A DNA stretch of 64,000 nt, taken from NCBI RefSeq assembly GCF_000238775.2, contig NZ_AFEJ02000002.1, positions 1,907,501 to 1,971,500 on the forward strand, read 5' to 3'. Below, in pieces: positions 8,142 to 16,039 of the stretch (positions are counted from its first letter, which is position 1; each line of letters opens with the position of its first letter). Made by a program: the position numbers and the translations under genes. The stretch is from Acaryochloris sp. CCMEE 5410 (GTDB lineage: Bacteria; Cyanobacteriota; Cyanobacteriia; Thermosynechococcales; Thermosynechococcaceae). The notes beneath the pieces are model-generated. The model saw only the letters and a list, made by a program, of their open reading frames with translations, made no database searches and was not told the DNA's origin.

Positions 8142-8657
8142 TTAAGACGAATGAACTGTGCGTAATGCGGCTCCTCCTCTCCCTCCATGAGAAGATTGTG
8201 GCGGAATATGAATCTTAAACTCATGGCGTAAATCGCAGAGGCGTTGATCCAAATAAGCAGCATAATCTTCAGCAGGCCAGCGACGCTTCATACGCAAGGC
8301 CCGAAGCATGGTCAGCAAGATCTGAGGAATACTTTTCAGCCAAGTCTTGAGCAAATGCCGATGGCCAATCTCTGCCAATACACTCCGATGATCTTGATGG
8401 CGGTTAACACGATGCATAACTTGCAGTGACACTGTTGTGCCCAAAGCAGTCCAAACATGAGCCAAGATCTCGCCATCTAAATGAGTGGGACAACCAAACA
8501 AAACATGAATGGCATCATGCATATCGATATCCGCTAGCAACTCCAGTGTAACCGTGTCTGAGGCATCATTTTCAATTACTTCAGCCTGGTGAAATTCATA
8601 AATCCCCTGTCGAAGCGTTTGGGTGGATTGGGGGTTGAGATATTGAAGCGTAGCCAT
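8142..8657 (-). CDS. COQ4-like protein with HDxxH-x11-E metal motif
   Basis: A 171-residue protein. His47-Asp48-Ala-Ile-His51 followed exactly eleven residues later by Glu63 reproduces the HDxxH-x11-E zinc-binding signature of COQ4, a factor required for ubiquinone biosynthesis in eukaryotes and some bacteria. Around it the sequence (MHDAIHVLFGCPTHLDGEIL) is also COQ4-like in character. A helical region (HLLKTWLKSIPQILLTMLRALRMKRRW) and an acidic/basic C-terminal part follow. Cyanobacteria make plastoquinone by a different route, so the role is open. It is first in a minus-strand group with the GNAT and kinase-like genes. Its start at ATG 8657 has a GAGGTATCC sequence just before it. Family assignment rests mainly on one motif. 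Confidence 0.6.
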   Translation of the reverse strand: MATLQYLNPQSTQTLRQGIYEFHQAEVIENDASDTVTLELLADIDMHDAIHVLFGCPTHLDGEILAHVWTALGTTVSLQVMHRVNRHQDHRSVLAEIGHRHLLKTWLKSIPQILLTMLRALRMKRRWPAEDYAAYLDQRLCDLRHEFKIHIPPQSSHGGRGGAALRTVHSS

Positions 8658-8910
8658 AAAGGATACCTCGAATAACTTGGCAGAATCATAAACCTGCGGT
8701 CCCCGTGCTAAAAGGAATCATACAGCTAGGGTAGTAGATTTTTAAGACTGTCTCTTAGGATTAGCTTGGCTACCATTATTCATTGTTTTTCTTGATTTAC
8801 AGCCGTTTTGATAAATCATATTGTCGTCAGTTGGTCCGGTAACGGGACGGACGATTAAAACGATTCAAACAAGTTCTGGGCATCATATTTTTATCACGGA
8901 GTGATTTTTA

Positions 8911-9402
8911 TTGTACTTGCGACTAAAAATAGGACTGATAGCCTTTGCCCATATGTTGGTTGGTTGTAATTTGACTGTTGCCAAACATCCGCCTAAAGAA
9001 GTCAATATGCAGCACATGATTGAAGTGGCTCGGCATCGTGACTGCTTACACCTATTCCCTGACACTACAACCTTTGATGGCTGTATATACCGAATACAAC
9101 CCTATTTTGATCAGTTACCGCTTAAGGAGAAAAAAGAGGTAGCGCTTAATTTTGTAATTTATGGCAATCTTCATGCAGGGCCATCTATTATGTTTGCTGA
9201 GCTAATCAGCCCTTGCAATGCCCAGATTATTAAATATCTACGAGATGTACCCAACGATAGGCTACAAAAAGACTTTTGGGTATGGCCATGGCAATTATCA
9301 GACTATAGAAAACAAGTTGAAAAATTTGCTGAATATAATCTACCAAGAGGGTCGAATGGGGTAGATTTTCCTGAAGTTGAGTGTAATCTTAGCAACCCAT
9401 AA
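8911..9402 (+). CDS. Putative lipoprotein of unknown function
   Basis: A 163-residue predicted lipoprotein. A basic start (MYLRLKIG) is followed by a hydrophobic stretch and a lipobox ending LVGC, with Cys19 as the lipidation site. The mature part has several cysteines (in RDCLHLF, FDGCIYR, SPCNAQ and VECNL), suggesting disulfides outside the cytoplasmic membrane. No domain is recognised. The start is a TTG with CGGAG (8897-8901) about nine bases upstream; no in-frame ATG upstream is available. It stands alone between divergent and convergent neighbours. Confidence 0.6.
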   Translation: MYLRLKIGLIAFAHMLVGCNLTVAKHPPKEVNMQHMIEVARHRDCLHLFPDTTTFDGCIYRIQPYFDQLPLKEKKEVALNFVIYGNLHAGPSIMFAELISPCNAQIIKYLRDVPNDRLQKDFWVWPWQLSDYRKQVEKFAEYNLPRGSNGVDFPEVECNLSNP

Positions 9403-9609
9403 CAAGAACGGATAGATTGATCCTCAGAGATTGAATGAATGCAACCGTCAGCTTTGAACAACTTGCGATTGATGCAAACAGGTCCAGCAAGAGCTTCCAT
9501 CGAATGCTCTCGGCCAAAGGCAAGTCAACAATGGATAGCTTGCATACAATATTCATGGTTCTTCGGAACAGCTGAAGATAAATATTCAAGTTCGTGTTGT
9601 GCCCAATTC

Positions 9610-11004
9610 TTAAGTGGCGGGTTTGGCTTCTGTAATTCCTTGTGCTTCAAGGGCCACAGCCGCTTTAAAAATCGTGTTCTCATCATAGGGGCGAGCGATT
9701 AGCTGGATGCCAACGGGCAGTTCTCCCGGCAGGAAGATGGGCACTGATAGCACGGGTAAACCAATAAAAGAGAGGGGCTGGGTGTAATAACCCAGATGGG
9801 GACGAATGGGCACCGTTTGTCCATCTAGCTCCATCGTCGTCTGCTCAATGAATGGGGCCGCACAAGGGGTAGTGGGAGCAATTATCAGATCGACGGTCTT
9901 GAAAATTTCGCGGACCTGATCGCGATACCAACGGCGAAAGCGCTGGGCTTGAAGGTACCAGCTATTCGGCATCATCGCTCCCGCCACAAAGCGATCTCGG
10001 GTAGCCGGGTCAAAATCCTGTAGACGCGTTTGTAGTCGCGGTAAATGGAGCTGGCTGCCTTCACTGGCGGTAATTAGGTAGGCGGCAGCTCTCGCCCGAG
10101 CCGATTCAGGTAAGGTCACGGTTTGGGTGACCTGTAAGGCAGAGGATACTTGGTCTAGGGCCTGGGCTACAGTGGGGGTCATGCCTCGGGTGAAATGCTC
10201 AGTTGCGATGGTCTTCGACCGGCCTGTGGCCATCGCAACCCGTATCCGCGTCATATCCCCAGATAAATCCGGGGCAACAGGCGGACGGTCCGTACAAATG
10301 GGGTCGCGAGGGTCAGACCCTTGCAACACCTCAAAGGCTAGAGCAATATCTTCCACCGAGCGGGCAAAGGGGCCAATATGATCCAAGCTGCTCGAAAACA
10401 GGTAGGCACCTGCCCGAGAGAGACGACCATAGGTGGGCTTAAAACCATAGACACCACAAAGCGAAGCGGGTACCCGAATCGATCCATTGGTATCTGAGCC
10501 TAAAGTCAGGGGTACGAGGCCAGCCGCCACTGCCGCCGCTGATCCACCCGAGGAGCCACCGGACATTCGAGTCGGATCATGGGGATTGGGGGTAACGCCA
10601 TAGTGATGATTGATGGTGACAAAGCCATAGGCATATTCATCCATATTCAGCGCTCCCACCAAAATTGCGCCTGCAGCTTTGAGGCGGGCCACCGCAGTTG
10701 CATCGTGGCTGGCGGGGGGCTGGCTTTGATTAATTTTGGAGCCAGCTAAGGTGACCGTTCCAGCAATATCAAACAGGTTTTTGACCGCAAACGGAACGCC
10801 AGCTAGAGGACCGACCGTTTCTCCCGCAGCCAGTTTGCGATCCAGGGTTTCGGCATTGGCTAAGGCAGAAGCCTCTAGAACTGTCGTAAAGCAGTTGTGA
10901 TCCTCTCGACTAGAGATATGCGTCAATGCTGCTTCAACGATGGATGTGGCTGAACGCTCTCCGGTTTTAACCTGGTGAGCAATTTGAGCTGCCGTCAAAC
11001 TCAT
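9610..11004 (-). CDS. AtzE-like amidase (amidase signature family)
   Basis: A 464-residue amidase-signature hydrolase. The catalytic Ser-cisSer-Lys triad is visible: Lys75 in [11 protein letters not shown], the cis-Ser in [12 protein letters not shown] (residues 147-158), and nucleophile Ser175 in [12 protein letters not shown]. The sequence most resembles AtzE-type amidases (1-carboxybiuret hydrolase in s-triazine degradation) rather than GatA, although cyanobacterial members may act on other urea-derived or amide substrates. The AtzG-like partner gene lies immediately upstream and overlaps it by four bases (ATGA), indicating translational coupling and a heteromeric enzyme. Family is secure; substrate is inferred. 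Confidence 0.85.
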   Translation of the reverse strand: MSLTAAQIAHQVKTGERSATSIVEAALTHISSREDHNCFTTVLEASALANAETLDRKLAAGETVGPLAGVPFAVKNLFDIAGTVTLAGSKINQSQPPASHDATAVARLKAAGAILVGALNMDEYAYGFVTINHHYGVTPNPHDPTRMSGGSSGGSAAAVAAGLVPLTLGSDTNGSIRVPASLCGVYGFKPTYGRLSRAGAYLFSSSLDHIGPFARSVEDIALAFEVLQGSDPRDPICTDRPPVAPDLSGDMTRIRVAMATGRSKTIATEHFTRGMTPTVAQALDQVSSALQVTQTVTLPESARARAAAYLITASEGSQLHLPRLQTRLQDFDPATRDRFVAGAMMPNSWYLQAQRFRRWYRDQVREIFKTVDLIIAPTTPCAAPFIEQTTMELDGQTVPIRPHLGYYTQPLSFIGLPVLSVPIFLPGELPVGIQLIARPYDENTIFKAAVALEAQGITEAKPAT

Positions 11005-11213
11005 GGTTCAAACTGAGGCGCAGCCTCTAAGGTATCCGGCAAAGGAAAGTCTAAAACGGGCTGGGCAATTCTGTGGATTTGCTCAAAGCTCTCGACTACG
11101 CCTGGGAGTTGATCTGGGGGAATCGATAGTCCGAGTAGCTTAGCCATCTCAGTCACATACGCTGAGGCAAAAGCACCCGAATCATTAGATGGTGAAGCTG
11201 GAGACTTTGACAT
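11001..11213 (-). CDS. AtzG-like small subunit (DUF4089 type)
   Basis: A 70-residue helical protein resembling AtzG/DUF4089, a GatC-like small subunit that binds and stabilises AtzE amidases. Typical features are YVTEMAKLLGLSIPPDQLPGVVESFEQ and the C-terminal [13 protein letters not shown], the latter matching the family's acidic-proline tail. The stop overlaps the amidase start by four bases. A longer frame begins at a TTG at 11234, but I choose the ATG at 11213. No close second start exists, and the ribosome-binding site is weak. Confidence 0.82.
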   Translation of the reverse strand: MSKSPASPSNDSGAFASAYVTEMAKLLGLSIPPDQLPGVVESFEQIHRIAQPVLDFPLPDTLEAAPQFEP

Positions 11214-11373
11214 GGGGCAGGTATGAAGAGGCAACAGGTCTAGAATAACGGACCCATAAACGCATCAAGAGCACCCGTTTCCTTGCCGTTGAACAAAATA
11301 GTGGCCCAGGGATGTCCTCAATTCCGCTCATAATATAAATAGTGCATAACGACTATCGCCCCCAAAGGAATCC

Positions 11374-12885
11374 ATGGCTAGAGACCTGAGAAAATTTATC
11401 CAACGCCTCGAAGAGCGAGGCCAACTCAAACGCATCCAAGCCTTGGTGGATCCCAAACTTGAAATTGCTGAAATTTCGGATCGGATGTTGCAGCAGGGTG
11501 GGCCAGGGCTGCTGTTTGAAAACGTTAAAGGCTCTGACTATCCTGTGGCGGTGAACCTGTTGGGCACCGTGGAGCGCACTTGCTGGGCGATGAATATGGA
11601 ATCCCAATCCGAGTTGGAGGATCTGGGTAAAAAGTTGGCAATGCTGCAGCAGCCCAAGCCGCCTAAGAAACTGAACCAATTTATCGACTTTGGCAAAGTC
11701 CTGTTTGACGTAGTTAAGGCCAAACCCCAGCGGGATTTGCTGCCCCCTTGCCATCAGGTGGTGCTCAAGGATGAGCAGGTGGATTTGAATAAAATCCCGA
11801 TGATTCAGCCCTATATCGGGGATGGCGGCAAGGTGGTCACCTTTGGCCTGGTGATTACCAAGGACTGTGAAACGGGGACGCCCAATGTCGGGGTGTATCG
11901 CCTACAGTTACAGTCAAAGAACACCATGACGGTGCAGTGGCTATCGGTGCGGGGCGGAGCACGGCATTTACGCAAGGCGGCAGAGCAAGGGAAAAAACTG
12001 GAGATTGCGATCGCAATCGGTATCGACCCCCTGATCATCATGGCCGCAGCCACCCCCATCCCAGTGGATCTTTCAGAATGGCTGTTTGCTGGACTCTATG
12101 GTGGCAGTGGAGTGCACTTAGCCAAGTGCAAGACCGTCGATTTAGAAGTGCCTGCCCAAAGTGAGTTTGTTCTAGAAGGCACAATTACCCCCGGAGAAAC
12201 AGGGGTAGATGGTCCCTTTGGCGATCATATGGGCTACTACGGTGGCATCAATGAGGCAGCGCCACTGATTCGGTTTCACTGCATGACCCACCGCAAAGAC
12301 CCAATTTATCTGACCACTTTTAGCGGTCGTCCTCCCAAAGAAGAGGCGATGATGGCCATTGCCCTGAATCGGATTTACACACCGATTTTGCGACAGCAGG
12401 TCTCAGAAATTGTAGACTTCTTTTTACCCATGGAGGCTCTGAGCTATAAAGCAGCGGTGATCTCGATTGATAAAGCCTATCCAGGTCAGGCCCGTCGGGC
12501 AGCTTTGGCCTTTTGGAGTGCTCTACCGCAATTTACCTATACCAAATTTGTGATTGTGGTGGATAAGGATGTCAATATCCGCGATCCGCGCCAGGTGGTG
12601 TGGGCGGTGTCTTCTAAGGTGGATCCGGTGCGGGATGTGTTTATCTTGCCGGAAACCCCCTTTGATACCCTCGATTTTGCCAGCACCAAGATTGGTTTAG
12701 GGGGGCGCATGGGCATTGATGCCACCACAAAGATTCCCCCAGAAACTGATCATCCTTGGGGAGAACCGTTGAAAGCTGATCCAGATGTGGCAGCTATGGT
12801 GGATCGCCGTTGGGCTGAATATGGTCTAGCAGATCTGAATCTGGGTGAGGTAGACCCGAATTTATTTGGTTATGAGATGCCCTAG
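11374..12885 (+). CDS. ubiD: UbiD-family decarboxylase
   Basis: A 503-residue prenylated-FMN-dependent decarboxylase of the UbiD family. In cyanobacteria the homologue acts on 4-hydroxy-3-solanesyl-benzoate in plastoquinone biosynthesis. The N-terminal segment is RDLRKFIQRLEERGQLKRI. A central region (GVYRLQLQSKNTMTVQWLS) and the catalytic/metal segment with FVLEGTITPGETGVDGPFGDHMGYY follow. The C-terminal oligomerisation part has TKIPPETDHPWGEP. The flavin is made by a UbiX that is not in this window. It is transcribed divergently from the amidase pair, with AAAGGA before the ATG at 11374. Confidence 0.93.
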   Translation: MARDLRKFIQRLEERGQLKRIQALVDPKLEIAEISDRMLQQGGPGLLFENVKGSDYPVAVNLLGTVERTCWAMNMESQSELEDLGKKLAMLQQPKPPKKLNQFIDFGKVLFDVVKAKPQRDLLPPCHQVVLKDEQVDLNKIPMIQPYIGDGGKVVTFGLVITKDCETGTPNVGVYRLQLQSKNTMTVQWLSVRGGARHLRKAAEQGKKLEIAIAIGIDPLIIMAAATPIPVDLSEWLFAGLYGGSGVHLAKCKTVDLEVPAQSEFVLEGTITPGETGVDGPFGDHMGYYGGINEAAPLIRFHCMTHRKDPIYLTTFSGRPPKEEAMMAIALNRIYTPILRQQVSEIVDFFLPMEALSYKAAVISIDKAYPGQARRAALAFWSALPQFTYTKFVIVVDKDVNIRDPRQVVWAVSSKVDPVRDVFILPETPFDTLDFASTKIGLGGRMGIDATTKIPPETDHPWGEPLKADPDVAAMVDRRWAEYGLADLNLGEVDPNLFGYEMP

Positions 12886-13145
12886 GTCTAGATTTTGAGT
12901 GAGCGCCATACTATTTCCTTGTTGGTCCGACTTGTCACAAAAACAGCAGGTTATCTTCTAAATCTAGCTCCAGCCATCGATTTAGCCTAAAACTGCTGCC
13001 AGTAAAGTTATGAATTGGCAACCGTTGATCGAAACATCATACGAGCAGTGGAGCATTTAGCGGATGACTCCCACACTATGCCGTAACTAGCGATCAGACG
13101 ATTGAGTATGCAGGGAAAATGTAGGTCTTCCCATTTCCCCATGTC

Positions 13146-13676
13146 CTAATTACAACCGTCATAACTCCAATTCCTAACTCCAAACGGATAGGTTATATGG
13201 ATCGACACAAAGGATAGCGGATCTGGACGACATACTTTTTTGACTGCACTCTGGGCAAAGAATCCATAATTAATATCCGCGACAAATCGCGAATCGCTAA
13301 AGCCAACCATGCCCACATTCGAGCAGTTATCCATGATGTCTTGGCTAATCTTGGAAATAAATTGAGGCGAGCTAAAAACGTTGTTTATCCCTGATGTGTT
13401 CTCCAGAATATACTGATACTTTTGAGGTCGATCAGCAGGTGGGTCGTACATAAAGCCAACCTTATCCCAATAACCTTTCCGCAGTTTTACTTGGGGAAGT
13501 TGATTTATGCGTTCTTCACCTTGCAAAATTGCCTGACGGCATGAGGCAGCGGTTGGCAAAGACTCAGTTAAGGGTAAGAAACGCTGCAATCGCCATAGAC
13601 CCACAGCGCCAAAATAGACAGAAATTAGCCACCGAAGAATCGAAATACAGATAGATAATTTATTTCTTTTTTGCAT
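13146..13676 (-). CDS. Hypothetical protein with N-terminal membrane helix
   Basis: A 176-residue protein of unrecognised family. A basic N-terminus (MQKRNK) precedes a hydrophobic segment at about residues 8-30, either a signal anchor or an uncleaved signal peptide. The rest is soluble, with four or five cysteines (SCRQ, DNCSN, VCRPD, DGCN) that suggest an extracytoplasmic, disulfide-bonded domain. The ATG at 13676 is a plausible start. The gene is isolated, with about 260 bases before the plus-strand ubiD end and almost 490 bases on its upstream side. Confidence 0.5.
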   Translation of the reverse strand: MQKRNKLSICISILRWLISVYFGAVGLWRLQRFLPLTESLPTAASCRQAILQGEERINQLPQVKLRKGYWDKVGFMYDPPADRPQKYQYILENTSGINNVFSSPQFISKISQDIMDNCSNVGMVGFSDSRFVADINYGFFAQSAVKKVCRPDPLSFVSIHITYPFGVRNWSYDGCN

Positions 13677-14165
13677 AAATCAGTTATCGCAGGTTCAGAA
13701 CTGCTGAACCCATGGGACTTAGACTTCTCACCCAGTAGATTTCTGACAGCAGGTTAATTGTTCTAGGTATCTGCACTGAAGATCAAGTCGGTCTTGTAGA
13801 TTGATAGGTTCATTATTCATCAGACCTTGTGAGAACGTGGTGACCTCCATCATCTACAGCGAAGGTTTACTTTCATAGCATGATTCCAGTGTTCGGATAC
13901 TAGGGAAATTCTTGAAGGCGCGCCAAGATCACTCCTGCTCTATCTGTTTATTTTCAAGGTCAACAATAGCCACTCGATTTTGTGCTGGCAGACGACTGTC
14001 TTATACCAATTCACCTATTGAGCGATTTGTATAGCCAAAGCATCTAAGAAAACGGTGGAGGGAAATCCACTGCCTTCTAATTTTTTGAGGCAATATAGTC
14101 AGCCTTAGGGTGAAGTTGCGTCAAACCATAAACGATTGAATGTTGCGAGCGGGTAAGAATAAGTA
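13677..14165. other. Gene-free stretch downstream of the binding-protein operon
   Basis: About 490 bases with no convincing gene. On the minus strand, just past the operon that ends at 14166, there is a weak hairpin (GTGGA/TCCAC at about 14053-14068) followed by a TTTTCTTAG-like sequence. It may terminate that operon. Otherwise nothing specific is seen. Confidence 0.35.
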
Positions 14166-15269
14166 TTATGGCTGCGATCGCTCCCACAATCGCCCCACCT
14201 CTCTCAAGACATCTACAGAAGGCGAGTCCATAACCTGAGCTTTCGGCTTTAACTCTATTCCCGTGTTTTGCTGCCACAGCGCGGTAGCATTATCTTCAAG
14301 TTTTACATCAGGATGAATGGGTCGAAAGCCATATTCAATCAGCACCTTTTGCTGATCCGGTTGTGACAGATAGTCAATAAAGTCTTGGGCTTTTTTGGCC
14401 GTTGGCTCATCTACTTGGCGGCGAACAATTGCTGCTGTGGGTTTATTCTCCACCGTCGGGTTGATTTCATAAATTTGATAGGGTTGGCCTTGAGACACCT
14501 TGGACTCCTGCCAGCGATTCAGGGCCACACTTTCGTAATTGGTGATGATGTCGGCATCATTTGCTCCTCGGACTACAAACTCCTGCATCAGAATATCGCT
14601 AGAACGGGCGGGCTGGTAGATCGCACGCTTCAGAGTAGACACCGCCGATTGGGCGGTCGGACTATTCAAGTCAGCTGCCTGCAAGGAAGACGTTTGCAGC
14701 TTATGGGACAGCCAGAGACTCAAGGTCATTTGCCCGCTATTCGAGCGGGTGGGATCCGTCATCACAAAGTCAAAACTGCCCCAGTTAGCAGAGCCACCGA
14801 ACGAACCCCACTGCTGGGCATTCATTGCCGTTTCGAGTCGATTCCAACTAAATTTGCCGTCAGGGAATAGAGCCTTGCCGCGCTCCGGCCAAGTAATGGC
14901 AACGAGGCGAGTTTTCGCCACCGGGGTCGGGTCACCATAAAAGGCAGGCCCTGAAGCCGTCCATCGCTGCTCTAGGCGTTTAAGGGTGTCCTGATTAGCG
15001 GGAATTAATACCGTGGGTTGAAAATCATTACGGTCGTCAATAAAGCGATTCACCATATCCAAGGACCCCTGCACTTTGAGGTCAATGCGAATTTGGGGCT
15101 GCTGTTGATGAAAGGTCTCAATCAACTTTTTTAAGGGGGGTTCTAACTCAGAGCCACTGACCACCACTAGGGTGTGGACCTGATCACCCCCTAGTGGATA
15201 AAAGGTCAATCCCAAGGCTGCCGCGATAATGGCCAGAGAAATATACAGGGATCGCTGAGACTTCACCAT
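14166..15269 (-). CDS. Membrane-anchored periplasmic-binding-type protein
   Basis: A 367-residue extracellular solute-binding fold protein. One hydrophobic segment at residues 7-27 (SLYISLAIIAAALGLTFY) looks like a signal anchor. The rest has the type 2 periplasmic-binding pattern: VVSGSELEPPLKKLIETFHQQ at the start, a ligand-site region DPTRSNSGQMTLSLWL (the same DPTRSNSG type as its operon neighbour's APTRSNSG), and a closing YLSQPDQQKVLIEYGFRP. There is no permease or ATPase beside it, so transport is not the obvious role. It is the last of three tightly spaced genes. ATG at 15269 is preceded by AGGGAG. Family is clear; function is unknown. Confidence 0.75.
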   Translation of the reverse strand: MVKSQRSLYISLAIIAAALGLTFYPLGGDQVHTLVVVSGSELEPPLKKLIETFHQQQPQIRIDLKVQGSLDMVNRFIDDRNDFQPTVLIPANQDTLKRLEQRWTASGPAFYGDPTPVAKTRLVAITWPERGKALFPDGKFSWNRLETAMNAQQWGSFGGSANWGSFDFVMTDPTRSNSGQMTLSLWLSHKLQTSSLQAADLNSPTAQSAVSTLKRAIYQPARSSDILMQEFVVRGANDADIITNYESVALNRWQESKVSQGQPYQIYEINPTVENKPTAAIVRRQVDEPTAKKAQDFIDYLSQPDQQKVLIEYGFRPIHPDVKLEDNATALWQQNTGIELKPKAQVMDSPSVDVLREVGRLWERSQP

Positions 15270-15277
15270 GTTTCTCC

Positions 15278-16009
15278 CTAGGTCAATACCAACACATCCA
15301 GGTTTTCTTGGAAATCTCGCAGCTCATCACTGAGACTCTTAAGTTCTGCAGATTGACTCGCCTCAGCTAAGTTCGCACTCCGCAACTGATTCTGCATGGC
15401 CTGCAATACGCCAGCCGACTCGGCAATCAATTGAGACAGACTCAGGAGCTGAGCTTGTCGGGCATCTTGGCCCTGCTGGGCCAGGCTGATATTACGCTGG
15501 AGACTTTGGTCGAGCTGTTGGAGTTGCTGTTGGGTGGCTCCAGAACTCTGGGCTAGCTTCTTCTGAACTGTGACCCGTTGCTGCTGAAGTTCCTGCACGG
15601 ACAAGATAGAATCATCGCCATGCAGGCGTTCGGCCATCGCTTCAATTTTTTGGGGTAATTCGGTGGTGCGATCGCACGCATATTGCAACGTCCCCAACAA
15701 CTCCATTTGTGAAAATTGGGTCAGCAAGTCTTGAGCTTCTGTCTTCAATGCCTGGGCCTTTTGAGCCAGCTTGTTTGCCTGGGTGCGCAAATTACCCAGT
15801 TCCTGTTCTACGGCCGGACTCCGACGTTTGGGCTTTGCCGCTGGCGAAGACTCGGGGGCCATCACACCCGCTCCAACCACTGCCACTCCCACCGCTAGGG
15901 GCAGCATCACAAATTGGTTGAGCTTGGCAAGCCGCACGCCGCCCACTAAAACAATTCCACCAGCTAATACTGCAAGGGGATGATACAAGGGATTTACAAA
16001 TTTCACCAC
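15278..16009 (-). CDS. Coiled-coil membrane protein, middle gene of operon
   Basis: A 243-residue protein. Two hydrophobic segments lie near residues 10-25 and 32-48 (LAVLAGGIVLVGGV, FVMLPLAVGVAVVGAGVM), then a basic proline/alanine linker (PAAKPKRRSP). The remainder (about 65-240) is a glutamine- and leucine-rich coiled coil with heptad character (for example LRTQANKLAQKAQALKTEA). No known domain is recognised. The start is GTG at 16009 with GAGGAT seven bases upstream. The gap to the upstream VWA gene is 30 bases and to the downstream binding protein 8 bases, so the three genes are almost certainly one operon. Confidence 0.7.
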   Translation of the reverse strand: MVKFVNPLYHPLAVLAGGIVLVGGVRLAKLNQFVMLPLAVGVAVVGAGVMAPESSPAAKPKRRSPAVEQELGNLRTQANKLAQKAQALKTEAQDLLTQFSQMELLGTLQYACDRTTELPQKIEAMAERLHGDDSILSVQELQQQRVTVQKKLAQSSGATQQQLQQLDQSLQRNISLAQQGQDARQAQLLSLSQLIAESAGVLQAMQNQLRSANLAEASQSAELKSLSDELRDFQENLDVLVLT

Positions 16010-16039
16010 AGCATCCTCATGACTGGCAACTGACCGTCT

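Noticed and set aside
8036-8263. Minus-strand frame between the GNAT and COQ4-like genes
   Set aside because: It overlaps both neighbouring genes in another frame and has no start context.
13091-13105. Fifteen-base identity with 23869-23883 (ATCAGACGATTGAGT)
   Set aside because: In 64 kb, an exact match of this length between two places is expected by chance about once or more.
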